Source: JBGPHT01 sp041484525 (GTDB lineage Bacteria; Acidobacteriota; Terriglobia; Bryobacterales; Bryobacteraceae). From it: a stretch of 32,626 nt of DNA. Both the position numbers and the translations under genes were made by a program. The stretch is taken from NCBI GenBank assembly GCA_041484525.1, contig JBGPHT010000085.1, positions 1-32,626 on the forward strand, in the 5' to 3' direction. The notes beneath the pieces are model-generated. The model did not search any database. It saw only the letters and a program-made list of their open reading frames with translations, and had not been told where the DNA came from. Below are positions 16,035 to 22,923 of this stretch, piece after piece (the first letter of the stretch is position 1; each line of letters opens with the position of its first letter).

Positions 16035-17619
16035 TGAGGTGTGGCTCCGCTGAAGCAGCACCCACCACGCCGGCAGCCCGCGTCACTTGAACTCCTAATC
16101 CCAGCCTGCGGTGTTTGTAGACCCGGTTGTAACAGCCGAGAGACAGCTTGAGAAGCAGGCGGGTCAGCAGGCCCATCTTCTCTTTACGGATACTGTCCGC
16201 CGCCACACCGTGACCGGCGAAAATGCGACGGAAAGCAATCGACGAGACAAAATACGCAATCCGGCCGCCAACCGACCACTGGCTCGGCATGCCGGTCCTG
16301 ATCCGGCGCAGAATTTCGCGCGCAGAATAAAACTCATCCCAGCATTTTCGATTTTCCGAGACCAGTTCGTCCGTCGTCATATTGGCGTGTTGAATCGTGT
16401 CTACCAGACGGCGGCCCATCAACCAATACTTCTCGTGCACGATCCTGGTCTTGTGCTTAGGCGCGTAACCCGGCTGGCCTGCATGCTGACGGTCGGCCAT
16501 CATCTCGTAGTAATCCTTGGTGCCGGGAAGCGGGTTGTAGATCGTAAACTGCGCGATCGACGCGCCGGAATCAAGCGCAAACCTGCGCATGGTTTGAAGG
16601 CCCTGAACCGTGTCGGACTCCAGACCGCAAATGATCGACGTCAGCACCACGATGCCGGTCGCCTGGATGCGCTGGATCGCCTCGATCATGTTCTCCCCCG
16701 CTGGATTCCAAGGCTTGTTGGCGCTTTCCAGACCTTCGCGAGAGTAGGATTCGACGCCGACAAGCGCCTGCCGGATGCGCATTTTGTGATACATGGCCGA
16801 CAGGTATTCGGGATCGCTTACCACCTCGGCTGTCATCTGGGTGCATCCAAAAATGCCCTTCGGCGCGGCGCGGTCGTATTCTTCGAAGAAGTGCAGCCGC
16901 TCGGTGCGCAGTTTCTCAAGATCTTTCCGTCGAGATGCGGACGGCTCACGCGCGATCCTGCCCAAAGTTGCGGGATTGAAGTTATCGTCCGCGAATATCA
17001 CAAAACGGAAACCGAGGTTGTAGAGCTCTGTGACCTCTTCTATAACCTGGTCCGTGAGCCGCGGACGCGGCCGGCGGCCGTCGGTGACCCAAACGGAACA
17101 GAAACTGCAGTTTTCGGGGCATCCTGCCACGGTCTGGACCGAGGGAAAGAGATAGCGGCGGGGGTCCATGAGATCCCAACGGGCTTTCGCCAGCGCATTT
17201 CCCGGCACCCGCCCGCCGTCATAGCGCTTCCTGAGCGTTCCATGCAGCGCATCCCGCACCGCAGCTCTCCACGCGATGTCGCCATTCCCTGTGATTACGG
17301 CGTCGGCACCCATCTCAAGAGGCTCATCCGGAAAGATGGTGGCGTGGACACCGCCCATAATAACGGTCGCGCCCCGCGATTTCGCCGCGCGCGCAACCCG
17401 ATAACCCGCCAGACAGTTGCCGCTGCTAATACCGATGCCGATGATATCACCGGGGGCGATGCAAGCCGGGTTGAACCGGTCCAGCGTCTCGTCTACGATC
17501 ACAGGATCGCCCACGAGATCCACGGGGGTCGCCTGAGCGATGACAAAGAGCCAGCGGGGAGTGATGAAGCTGTAGCCCGGGCTGCACACGGAGGGGTTGA
17601 CCAGAACGACTTTCGTCAT
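15979..17619 (-). CDS. Radical SAM protein with B12-binding N-terminal domain
   Basis: A 546-residue protein. Residues 1-130 form a cobalamin-binding-like fold (KVVLVNPS, DIIGIGISSGN, GATVIMGGVHATIFPDE, ADAVITGNGD), the usual partner of B12-dependent radical SAM enzymes. The core starts with TVAGCPENCSFCSVW, giving Cys167, Cys171 and Cys174 as the CX3CX2C cluster ligands. FADDNFNP, ALVGVESYSREGLE and TSIICGLESDT are typical later strands. The ATG at 17619 has AAGGTGAGG upstream. It differs clearly in sequence from the radical SAM protein at 7477, so the two are not a recent duplication. The substrate is unknown; relatives methylate lipids, hopanoids or natural products. Its C-terminus is encoded opposite the last 56 bases of the TonB receptor gene, an unusually long convergent overlap. 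Confidence 0.9.
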   Translation of the reverse strand: MTKVVLVNPSVCSPGYSFITPRWLFVIAQATPVDLVGDPVIVDETLDRFNPACIAPGDIIGIGISSGNCLAGYRVARAAKSRGATVIMGGVHATIFPDEPLEMGADAVITGNGDIAWRAAVRDALHGTLRKRYDGGRVPGNALAKARWDLMDPRRYLFPSVQTVAGCPENCSFCSVWVTDGRRPRPRLTDQVIEEVTELYNLGFRFVIFADDNFNPATLGRIAREPSASRRKDLEKLRTERLHFFEEYDRAAPKGIFGCTQMTAEVVSDPEYLSAMYHKMRIRQALVGVESYSREGLESANKPWNPAGENMIEAIQRIQATGIVVLTSIICGLESDTVQGLQTMRRFALDSGASIAQFTIYNPLPGTKDYYEMMADRQHAGQPGYAPKHKTRIVHEKYWLMGRRLVDTIQHANMTTDELVSENRKCWDEFYSAREILRRIRTGMPSQWSVGGRIAYFVSSIAFRRIFAGHGVAADSIRKEKMGLLTRLLLKLSLGCYNRVYKHRRLGLGVQVTRAAGVVGAASAEPHLIKIETEAPTEGAAHRMRK

Positions 17620-17683
17620 GCCTCACCTTGTATACGATCTTATAGACAGGTGAATCATAACACGCCGGAATTTGGTAGGCATC

Positions 17684-17705
17684 TGCGCAATCTATGCGCA
17701 ATCTA
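17684..17705. repeat. Exact 11-base tandem duplication
   Basis: TGCGCAATCTA occurs twice in direct succession (17684-17694 and 17695-17705), right at the start of the orphan esterase tail. It may be a small duplication left by strand slippage or by end joining. Confidence 0.8.
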
Positions 17706-17706
17706 T

Positions 17707-17832
17707 GGTGGTGACGATCGGATTCAGTGGATCACCGGCTCCGGCGGCCATGGCAATCTGGGGCCGATTTCGCCCGCCATCCTGGGGTTCTCCGAAGTAC
17801 GGCAGGAATTCGCTGGAAAAGTCACTCCTTGA
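17707..17832 (+). pseudogene. Orphan 3' end of an alpha/beta-hydrolase or esterase gene
   Basis: The frame reads GGDDRIQWITGSGGHGNLG followed by PISPAILGF and a short tail to TGA at 17830-17832. GGHGNLGP followed by a helix start matches the catalytic-His region at the end of many esterases of the prolyl-oligopeptidase or BAAT type. No start codon or upstream part of such a gene exists here, since the preceding bases are the promoter side of the radical SAM gene. I read it as the last ~40 codons of a lost gene. Moderate to low certainty. Confidence 0.4.
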
Positions 17833-18022
17833 GCATGTGCCGCACGATGCACTTCAATCTACCCGCTCTTCGGGTTAAGTCTAACTCGACAAACACCAAG
17901 ACAGTTCGGGACCGCCCCACTTGACACCTTCGAGCAACATGGCGTTGTCACGTTGGATCGATCCCGCTTCCGTCGCCGAGCGGTGTTGCACCTGCGAAAG
18001 GGAAAGATTGCTTGGATAACGA

Positions 18023-18520
18023 CTATGATCCCGCTGCTTCGCCGAGCAACTTCCCAACTTTGGCGTCCAAATCCCGCGCGACCGCGAGAGCCTCCGAATT
18101 CCCATACGGCGCCAGCAAGCTGGCCATCGCGTCATAGGTCAGGTGTACCCCGTCCGCTCGCTCATCGATGAGCAGGGTCACGGGGGCATAGGAAGCCGCA
18201 TCCGGAACATGCCGGGCCATCGCCTGCATGATGAGCGGATTACCCACGACGAGGCGGAGACTCCTGGGCGCGCCTGATCCCAGCGCTTTCGCGAGGACCA
18301 TGCCCATGTCGAAGCGCGCAAATTCCATGAGCTCGTATTTTCCGAGCGCTGGGCGAATCACGTTCGCCATCTCGTCGTAGGTTTTTGCGGCGGCGACCTT
18401 CCTGGCGAATTCGCCCATATCCGGATGGCCAATCGCGGCGTTCACCGCCGCCACAACGCTTTCGAATGGTTTTGCAGAAATCACGCTCCATCGCTGCATG
18501 TTGACCTGTCTTGTTGTCAT
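18023..18520 (-). CDS. DUF302 domain protein
   Basis: A 165-residue soluble protein from ATG 18520 (upstream ribosome site weak; a second Met at residue 8 is possible). The order of elements is: a strand with SVISAKPFESVVAAVNAAI, a helical stretch, then YELMEFARFDMGMVLAKALG, LRLVVGNPLIMQAMARHVPDA, a YAPVTLLIDE strand and a VHLTYDAMASLL helix. This matches the DUF302 family, small single-domain proteins of unknown role whose conserved core binds or sequesters something still undefined. No signal peptide. It stands alone in a gene-poor zone, with remnants on one side and an empty stretch on the other. Confidence 0.75.
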   Translation of the reverse strand: MTTRQVNMQRWSVISAKPFESVVAAVNAAIGHPDMGEFARKVAAAKTYDEMANVIRPALGKYELMEFARFDMGMVLAKALGSGAPRSLRLVVGNPLIMQAMARHVPDAASYAPVTLLIDERADGVHLTYDAMASLLAPYGNSEALAVARDLDAKVGKLLGEAAGS

Positions 18521-18991
18521 GTTTATCGCCTTTGCCTTTTTCTTCGTCGCGGCTTGCTATGGTCTTGGGCTTCGCGCGACGATTTGTTCCAGTTCCGCGC
18601 GGGCGAGCAGATGCGCCAGTTGTGCCTATGGTTGTCTGCGAGCCGTTCCCCTTCCGTGCGCAGCTTGACAATCGGCGGCTGGCGATCGGCACGAACCGCA
18701 CGATCTGAACATGAAGATCTACGGTCCCCGGCATCATGGTTCAATTGGAGTCAGTCTAGCCCGAACCGGCATGGGTGCGCGGAAAAGAGGGACGGGCGGA
18801 CTGTGGAATGAAACGCCACTTTCCCAATCTTCGTGGGCCAAGCAGGATTCTGTCATTTCTTCCATTGGACCACGGCATAATGCGCCCGCCCTTCTGCTGC
18901 GGCCATTGGGCGCTGGTTATGCAACAGCAGAACCGCACACTCGCAGCAACCGCCGCGATTCCGAAGGCAGTTCCCGTGTACATTGGAGCCT
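18521..18991. other. About 470 bases without a supportable gene
   Basis: Short frames exist on both strands, but none has a ribosome site, recognisable motif or protein-like composition. No tRNA-like fold, CRISPR-type repeat or clear terminator was seen. It must contain the upstream region of the glycoside hydrolase at 18992 and of the DUF302 gene. A CATAAT at about 18880 is the only promoter-like hexamer, without a convincing -35 partner. It may include decayed coding sequence. Confidence 0.5.
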
Positions 18992-20458
18992 GTGAAACTG
19001 ATCTTCGCGCTGGCGCTCGGCATTGGCCTCGCGGCCGCCCAAAGCCCCGAGCGATGGGGCGTTTACGAGATCGCTCTCGCCGGCCCCGCCGCCGGCAATC
19101 CATTCCTCGACGTCCGCCTGAGCGCGCATTTCCGCTACCGCAACCGCGTGGTCGACGCCGACGGGTTCTACGACGGCAGCGGCGCCTATCGCATCCGCTT
19201 CATGCCCGACGAGGCCGGCGAGTGGACCTACACCACGACGAGTAACGTCGCGCCGTTGAACGGCAAGACCGGCGCCTTCACCGTCGCAGCGCCCTCGCCC
19301 GGAAATCACGGCCCGGTCCGCGTCCGCTACACCACCCATTTCGGGTACGAGGACGGCACGCCCTACGTCCCCATCGGCACCACCTGCTACGCCTGGACCC
19401 ATCAGGGCGACCGCCTGGAAGAGCAGACGCTCGAAACCCTGCGCTCCGCCCCATTCAATAAGATGCGCATGTGCGTGTTCCCCAAGAGCTACACGTACAA
19501 CGCCAACGAGCCCGTCTACTACCCGTTCGAGCGCGACGCCGCCGGCAAGAACGATTTCACCCGTTTCAATCCGAAGTTCTATCAACATCTGGAACAGCGC
19601 ATCCGCGATCTAGGGGCCCTCGGCATCGAGGCCGACCTGATCCTCTTCCATCCCTACGACCGCTGGGGCTATGCCAACATGCCGCCCGAAGCTAACGATC
19701 GATACTTGCGGTACACCGTAGCGCGCCTGGCGGCTTACCGCAACGTTTGGTGGTCGCTCGCCAACGAGTGGGATCTGGTGAAGTCGAAAAATCTGGCCGA
19801 CTGGGATCGCTTCTTCCGCATCGTGCAGGAGAGCGACCCCTACCAGCACCTGCGCTCCATCCACCACAGCCGGACCATCTACGACCATGCGAAGCCGTGG
19901 GTCACCCACGTCAGCCTGCAAGCCTCCGATCTCGAAAAGGCCGTCGAGTACGTGAATGCCTACCGCAAGCCCGTGATCTACGACGAGTGCAAGTACGAGG
20001 GCAACATCCCCAAGCGCTGGGGCAATATTTCGGCGCAGGAGCTGGTGCGACGCTTCTGGCTGGGAACGGTTTCGGGCGCGTACGTCGGACACGGTGAAAC
20101 CTACGTCGACCCGAACGACATCCTGTGGTGGTCCAAAGGCGGCATCCTGCGCGGCGAAAGCCCGAAGCGCATCGCGTTCCTGAAAAAGATCCTCGAGACG
20201 GCTCCCGCCGAGGGTTTGAACAACCTTTCCACCTACTATCTGGGCGCTGGCCAGGAAGGCCGCTACTACCTCTATTACTTCGACGTGAACCAGCCCGTCG
20301 AATACGAGTTCGACCTCTCTCCGAACGCCGCCTACAAGGCCGATCTGATCGACCCGTGGGAGATGACCGTCACGCCAGTACTTGGATCTTTCCGTGGCAA
20401 GTTCACCATGAAGCTGCCGGGGAAGCCGTTTCTGGCCGTGCGGTTCGAGAAGATGTAG
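18992..20458 (+). CDS. Secreted glycoside hydrolase-like protein (DUF5060-DUF4038-DUF5605 type)
   Basis: The GTG at 18992 gives MKLIFALALGIGLAAAQ, a classic signal peptide, and has GGAG just upstream. The TTG at 18983 adds three residues and is less likely. The mature 488-residue product starts with a beta-sandwich (ERWGVYEIALAG to about residue 105, DUF5060 type), then a TIM barrel beginning at PYVPIGTTCYAW. VWWSLANEWDLV holds the Asn-Glu pair of the clan A acid/base (Glu259), and KPVIYDECKYEG the likely nucleophile (Glu332). The C-terminal beta domain (from about 410) has LGAGQEGRYYLYYF and is DUF5605 type. Such proteins act on plant or microbial glycans; the exact bond is unknown. The gene ends within a 17-base tandem duplication. 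Confidence 0.88.
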   Translation: MKLIFALALGIGLAAAQSPERWGVYEIALAGPAAGNPFLDVRLSAHFRYRNRVVDADGFYDGSGAYRIRFMPDEAGEWTYTTTSNVAPLNGKTGAFTVAAPSPGNHGPVRVRYTTHFGYEDGTPYVPIGTTCYAWTHQGDRLEEQTLETLRSAPFNKMRMCVFPKSYTYNANEPVYYPFERDAAGKNDFTRFNPKFYQHLEQRIRDLGALGIEADLILFHPYDRWGYANMPPEANDRYLRYTVARLAAYRNVWWSLANEWDLVKSKNLADWDRFFRIVQESDPYQHLRSIHHSRTIYDHAKPWVTHVSLQASDLEKAVEYVNAYRKPVIYDECKYEGNIPKRWGNISAQELVRRFWLGTVSGAYVGHGETYVDPNDILWWSKGGILRGESPKRIAFLKKILETAPAEGLNNLSTYYLGAGQEGRYYLYYFDVNQPVEYEFDLSPNAAYKADLIDPWEMTVTPVLGSFRGKFTMKLPGKPFLAVRFEKM

Positions 20459-20485
20459 ATCCCCCATTGATGTAGATCCCCCATT
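20452..20485. repeat. Exact 17-base tandem duplication over the stop codon
   Basis: GATGTAGATCCCCCATT occurs twice without a gap (20452-20468 and 20469-20485). The first copy supplies the last codons and the TAG stop of the glycoside hydrolase gene; the second therefore carries a spare in-frame-like TAG. The event did not alter the protein. Confidence 0.9.
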
Positions 20486-20506
20486 AATGAATCCGGCAGG
20501 CCCAAA

Positions 20507-20550
20507 CGAAAATCCCTAATTACAGCCGTTAGAAGGCCTTGGGGATTTCG
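20507..20550 (+). promoter_or_regulatory. Hairpin covering the ribosome site of the RodZ-like gene
   Basis: CGAAAATCCCTAA (20507-20519) can pair with TTGGGGATTTCG (20539-20550): twelve pairs, one G-U-type, one bulged A, 19-base loop. The right arm contains GGGGA, the probable ribosome site, and ends two bases before the ATG at 20553. In mRNA it would hide the site, so it may lower or control translation. It could also serve as the 3' end of the upstream transcript, though no U-run follows. Confidence 0.5.
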
Positions 20551-20552
20551 CT

Positions 20553-21377
20553 ATGACTTCACTCGGCGATACGCTCCGCGGCGAACGTCTGCGTCGCGGT
20601 TTGAATCTGGATCAAGTAGCTGCAGCAACCAAGATCGGCCGGCGTCTTCTCGAGGCGATGGAGGACGAGCAGTTCGACCGCCTGCCCGCGGGCGCCTACA
20701 AGCGCAAGTTCCTCCGCCAATACGCACATACGCTGGGTTTGGATGAGGACGAGGCCGTGGCAGCGTTCCGGGAGCAGTACGGTGAGCCCCTGGTGGCATT
20801 GCCTAAGCCGCCGGTGCAACGGCGCTACTCGTACGTTTGGCTGGTTTGGGTGGTGGTGATGATTGCCACCACTGCCGGCATCCACCGCCTGCTGCAGGAC
20901 GGCCGCCTGCCTTCGTTTCACATGCAGGCAGGCGTCGCGCCGCCGCCGCCCGCGCTGCCGCCCAAGCCCGACGCCTCACGAGCCGCGGTCGCGCCTTCGG
21001 TACCGGCAACCCCGGCGGCCGGCGTTCGCGCCGTCCGCGTGGCGTTCACTGCCCTCGAGCCCGTGTGGGTATCGGTTACCTGCGATGGCACGCAGACCTT
21101 TGCCGGGACGCTCGAAGGACCGCAAAGCAAGGAATTCGATGCCTCCAACAAGATGACGGTGCTCGTCGGAAATGCCGGCGGCCTGGTGCTTTCCTTGAAT
21201 GGGAAACCGGTCGGACCGATCGGCGCGCGGGGCGAGATCCAGTTGCTCGAAGTGACGCCCAATGGGGCTCGCGTTGTGCCGCGCCGTACCGCTCCTCCGA
21301 ACACCTCCGAGGATTTCGCCGCGCCGCGCGCGCCCGTGACCCGGACGCAGATCAGCGCGCCCGGGCCGCCGTTCTAA
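20553..21377 (+). CDS. rodZ: RodZ-like helix-turn-helix membrane protein
   Basis: A 274-residue protein with RodZ architecture. Residues 3-75 are a helix-turn-helix (LGDTLRGERLRRGLNLDQVA, then DRLPAGAYKRKFLRQYA). One transmembrane helix lies at about 92-111 (SYVWLVWVVVMIATTAGI). A Pro/Ala-rich linker covers 128-157, and a C-terminal DUF4115-type beta domain 160-240 (VRVAFTALEPVWVSVTCDG, NAGGLVLSLNGKPVGPIG). RodZ links the cytoskeleton protein MreB to the wall-elongation machinery; the HTH end is cytoplasmic and the beta domain periplasmic. No mre genes lie nearby, so orthology to RodZ rather than a RodZ-like paralogue is not certain. A hairpin overlaps the ribosome site. Confidence 0.82.
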   Translation: MTSLGDTLRGERLRRGLNLDQVAAATKIGRRLLEAMEDEQFDRLPAGAYKRKFLRQYAHTLGLDEDEAVAAFREQYGEPLVALPKPPVQRRYSYVWLVWVVVMIATTAGIHRLLQDGRLPSFHMQAGVAPPPPALPPKPDASRAAVAPSVPATPAAGVRAVRVAFTALEPVWVSVTCDGTQTFAGTLEGPQSKEFDASNKMTVLVGNAGGLVLSLNGKPVGPIGARGEIQLLEVTPNGARVVPRRTAPPNTSEDFAAPRAPVTRTQISAPGPPF

Positions 21378-21391
21378 CCGCGAATCGGCGT

Positions 21392-21397
21392 TATAAT
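21392..21397 (+). promoter_or_regulatory. Consensus -10 box very close to the lactonase start
   Basis: TATAAT ends only 11 bases before the ATG at 21409. Transcription would be expected to begin about 5 bases before the ATG, and no purine-rich ribosome site exists in between. This suggests a leaderless mRNA. A -35 box is not evident at 17 bases. Confidence 0.5.
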
Positions 21398-21408
21398 AGG
21401 CCGCTTGT

Positions 21409-22635
21409 ATGCGACCTTTTAAAATCTCTCGAAGAACTGCCGTCGGTTCACTCATCGGCGGACTATCTTTTCGCGGTGCGCTGAGCGCCCAGCAAATGTC
21501 CGATGCCGCCAACGTCGCGGCCAATAACACCCTGGTTTATGTCGGCACCTACACCGGCACCGCCTCCAAGAGCAAGGGCATCTACTTCTTCCGCCTGCAA
21601 ACCTCGGGCAACGAAGTCTCGCAGAACATCACCCTGGTCCCTCTGGGGCTCGCGGTCGAATCCACGAATCCCTCTTTTCTCGAGCTCGACCTGAAACGCC
21701 GTCTTCTCTTTGCCGTGAATGAGGTCGATACCTTCGACGGCAAACCCACCGGCGCCGTCAGCGCATTCTCCATTCATCCCGCGACGGGAAAGTTGACGCT
21801 CTTGAACCAGCGGCCGTCGATGGGCACCGGACCCTGCCACGTGGTGTTGGACCGTGCAGGCAAGAACCTGATGGTGGCAAATTACGGCAGCGGCAGCGTA
21901 GCCGTGCTGCCTGTCGAAGCCGACGGGAGATTGGGCGAGGGCGGATCTTTCGTGCAGCACACCGGGAAAAGCGTCACCCCCGGCCGCCAGGCGGGACCGC
22001 ACGCCCATTGTGTGACGCTCGACGCCGCCAATCGCTTCGCCTTCGTCTGCGACCTCGGCCTGGACAAGGTCATGACGTACCGCTACGACGCGCAGCAAGC
22101 CAAGCTGACGCCGGGCGATCCCGCTTTCACGCCGATCAAACCGGGTGCCGGTCCGCGCCACATGGTGTTTCGCCCCGACGGCCGTTTTGCCTACGTCATC
22201 AACGAAATAGATTCCACCATCACGACGTTCGCTTACGATGCGGACGCCGGCCGTCTGAAAGAAGTGGCGACGGTTTCCACGCTGCCACCCTACTTTGACG
22301 GCAAGAGCAGCGGCGCGGAAATCGGGATGCATCCTTCCGGCAAGTGGCTCTATGCATCCAATCGCGGTAACGAGACGGTGGTGCTGTTCCAGATCGACAA
22401 GGACAAGGGCACCGTCACCTACGTCGAGGAGCAAGGCACGGGAGGCAAGACGCCGCGGCATTTTGGAATCCAGCCATCGGCCGCCCACCTCGCGATCGGC
22501 AATCAGAATTCCGACACGGTGCTGGTTTGCCGGATCGATTCCGGGAATGGCCGGCTGAAACCGTCTGGAGTCTTCGCCTCGGCGCCCTCCCCGGCCTGCG
22601 TGGTGTTCCTGCCGCCCCCATCCGGCCGCGGCTAA
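21409..22635 (+). CDS. Tat-exported lactonase of the seven-bladed beta-propeller family
   Basis: A 408-residue protein. MRPFKISRRTAVGSLIGG is a twin-arginine signal, so the protein folds before export, with cleavage after about residue 28. The body has repeated propeller blades: TLVYVGTYTG, RLLFAVNEVD, CHVVLDRAGKNLMVANYGSG, PHAHCVTLDAANRFAFVCD, GPRHMVFRPDGRFAYVINE, GAEIGMHPSGKWLYASNRG and TPRHFGIQP. This is the 6-phosphogluconolactonase-like (YbhE/Pgl) family. Cytoplasmic members hydrolyse 6-phosphogluconolactone in the pentose phosphate pathway; exported ones in Acidobacteria and Planctomycetes probably act on other sugar lactones, so the symbol pgl is withheld. It may be translated from a leaderless mRNA. 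Directly after its stop the same frame continues into a remnant of an unrelated gene. Confidence 0.9.
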   Translation: MRPFKISRRTAVGSLIGGLSFRGALSAQQMSDAANVAANNTLVYVGTYTGTASKSKGIYFFRLQTSGNEVSQNITLVPLGLAVESTNPSFLELDLKRRLLFAVNEVDTFDGKPTGAVSAFSIHPATGKLTLLNQRPSMGTGPCHVVLDRAGKNLMVANYGSGSVAVLPVEADGRLGEGGSFVQHTGKSVTPGRQAGPHAHCVTLDAANRFAFVCDLGLDKVMTYRYDAQQAKLTPGDPAFTPIKPGAGPRHMVFRPDGRFAYVINEIDSTITTFAYDADAGRLKEVATVSTLPPYFDGKSSGAEIGMHPSGKWLYASNRGNETVVLFQIDKDKGTVTYVEEQGTGGKTPRHFGIQPSAAHLAIGNQNSDTVLVCRIDSGNGRLKPSGVFASAPSPACVVFLPPPSGRG

Positions 22636-22836
22636 CGGCGACCCGATCCAGCGGGTGAGCGGCCGCGCTACGAGGCTGCCTTCGCGCGTTTCAGTGCGGT
22701 GTTCCCGGACGCCTTCTACGTTTTCGAACGCGGCCGCTATTTTCCCGGCAATACGAGGGACAAGGGCCGCCACTTGAGCGCCGGCTTCCACAACCTGATG
22801 GGATATTTCCGCGATGCTGGAAGCACGACAATATGA
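22636..22836 (+). pseudogene. Remnant of a DUF1592-type (planctomycete cytochrome-like) gene
   Basis: In the frame of the lactonase, after its stop, the sequence reads ERPRYEAAFARFSAVFPDAF, YVFERGRYFPGN and KGRHLSAGFHNLMGYFRDA before a TGA at 22834-22836. FPDAFYVxERGR and KGRxLSAGFHN-MGYFRD are landmark patterns of the large exported DUF1592/DUF1588 proteins of Planctomycetes and Acidobacteria, where they lie in the C-terminal half. About 50 codons survive and no start codon is attached. Clear pseudogene fragment, though the family name rests on recalled motifs. Confidence 0.6.
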
Positions 22837-22923
22837 AGGGCCGGTAGTAACCGCCGGCGGCCTGGGCGGAACGCTCGCGACTTAGCCAATTTGTGAGGGG
22901 AGCCTTCTTCATCGCCGGCGTAG

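Noticed and set aside
16111..17832. 573-codon plus-strand frame opposite the radical SAM gene
   Set aside because: Antisense shadow of a gene with clear Cys-cluster and B12-fold motifs. Only its last 40 codons, beyond the real gene, look like protein and are listed separately as a remnant.
17881..18135. 84-codon minus-strand frame beyond the DUF302 gene
   Set aside because: It overlaps the DUF302 coding region in another frame, has no ribosome site and no recognisable motif.
18511..18744. Short frames on both strands upstream of the DUF302 gene
   Set aside because: No start signals or family motifs. They could be decayed coding sequence, but nothing supports a product.
21463..22791. 442-codon minus-strand frame opposite the lactonase
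   Set aside because: Shadow of the beta-propeller gene; composition biased to Gly, Arg and Val with no recognisable fold pattern.
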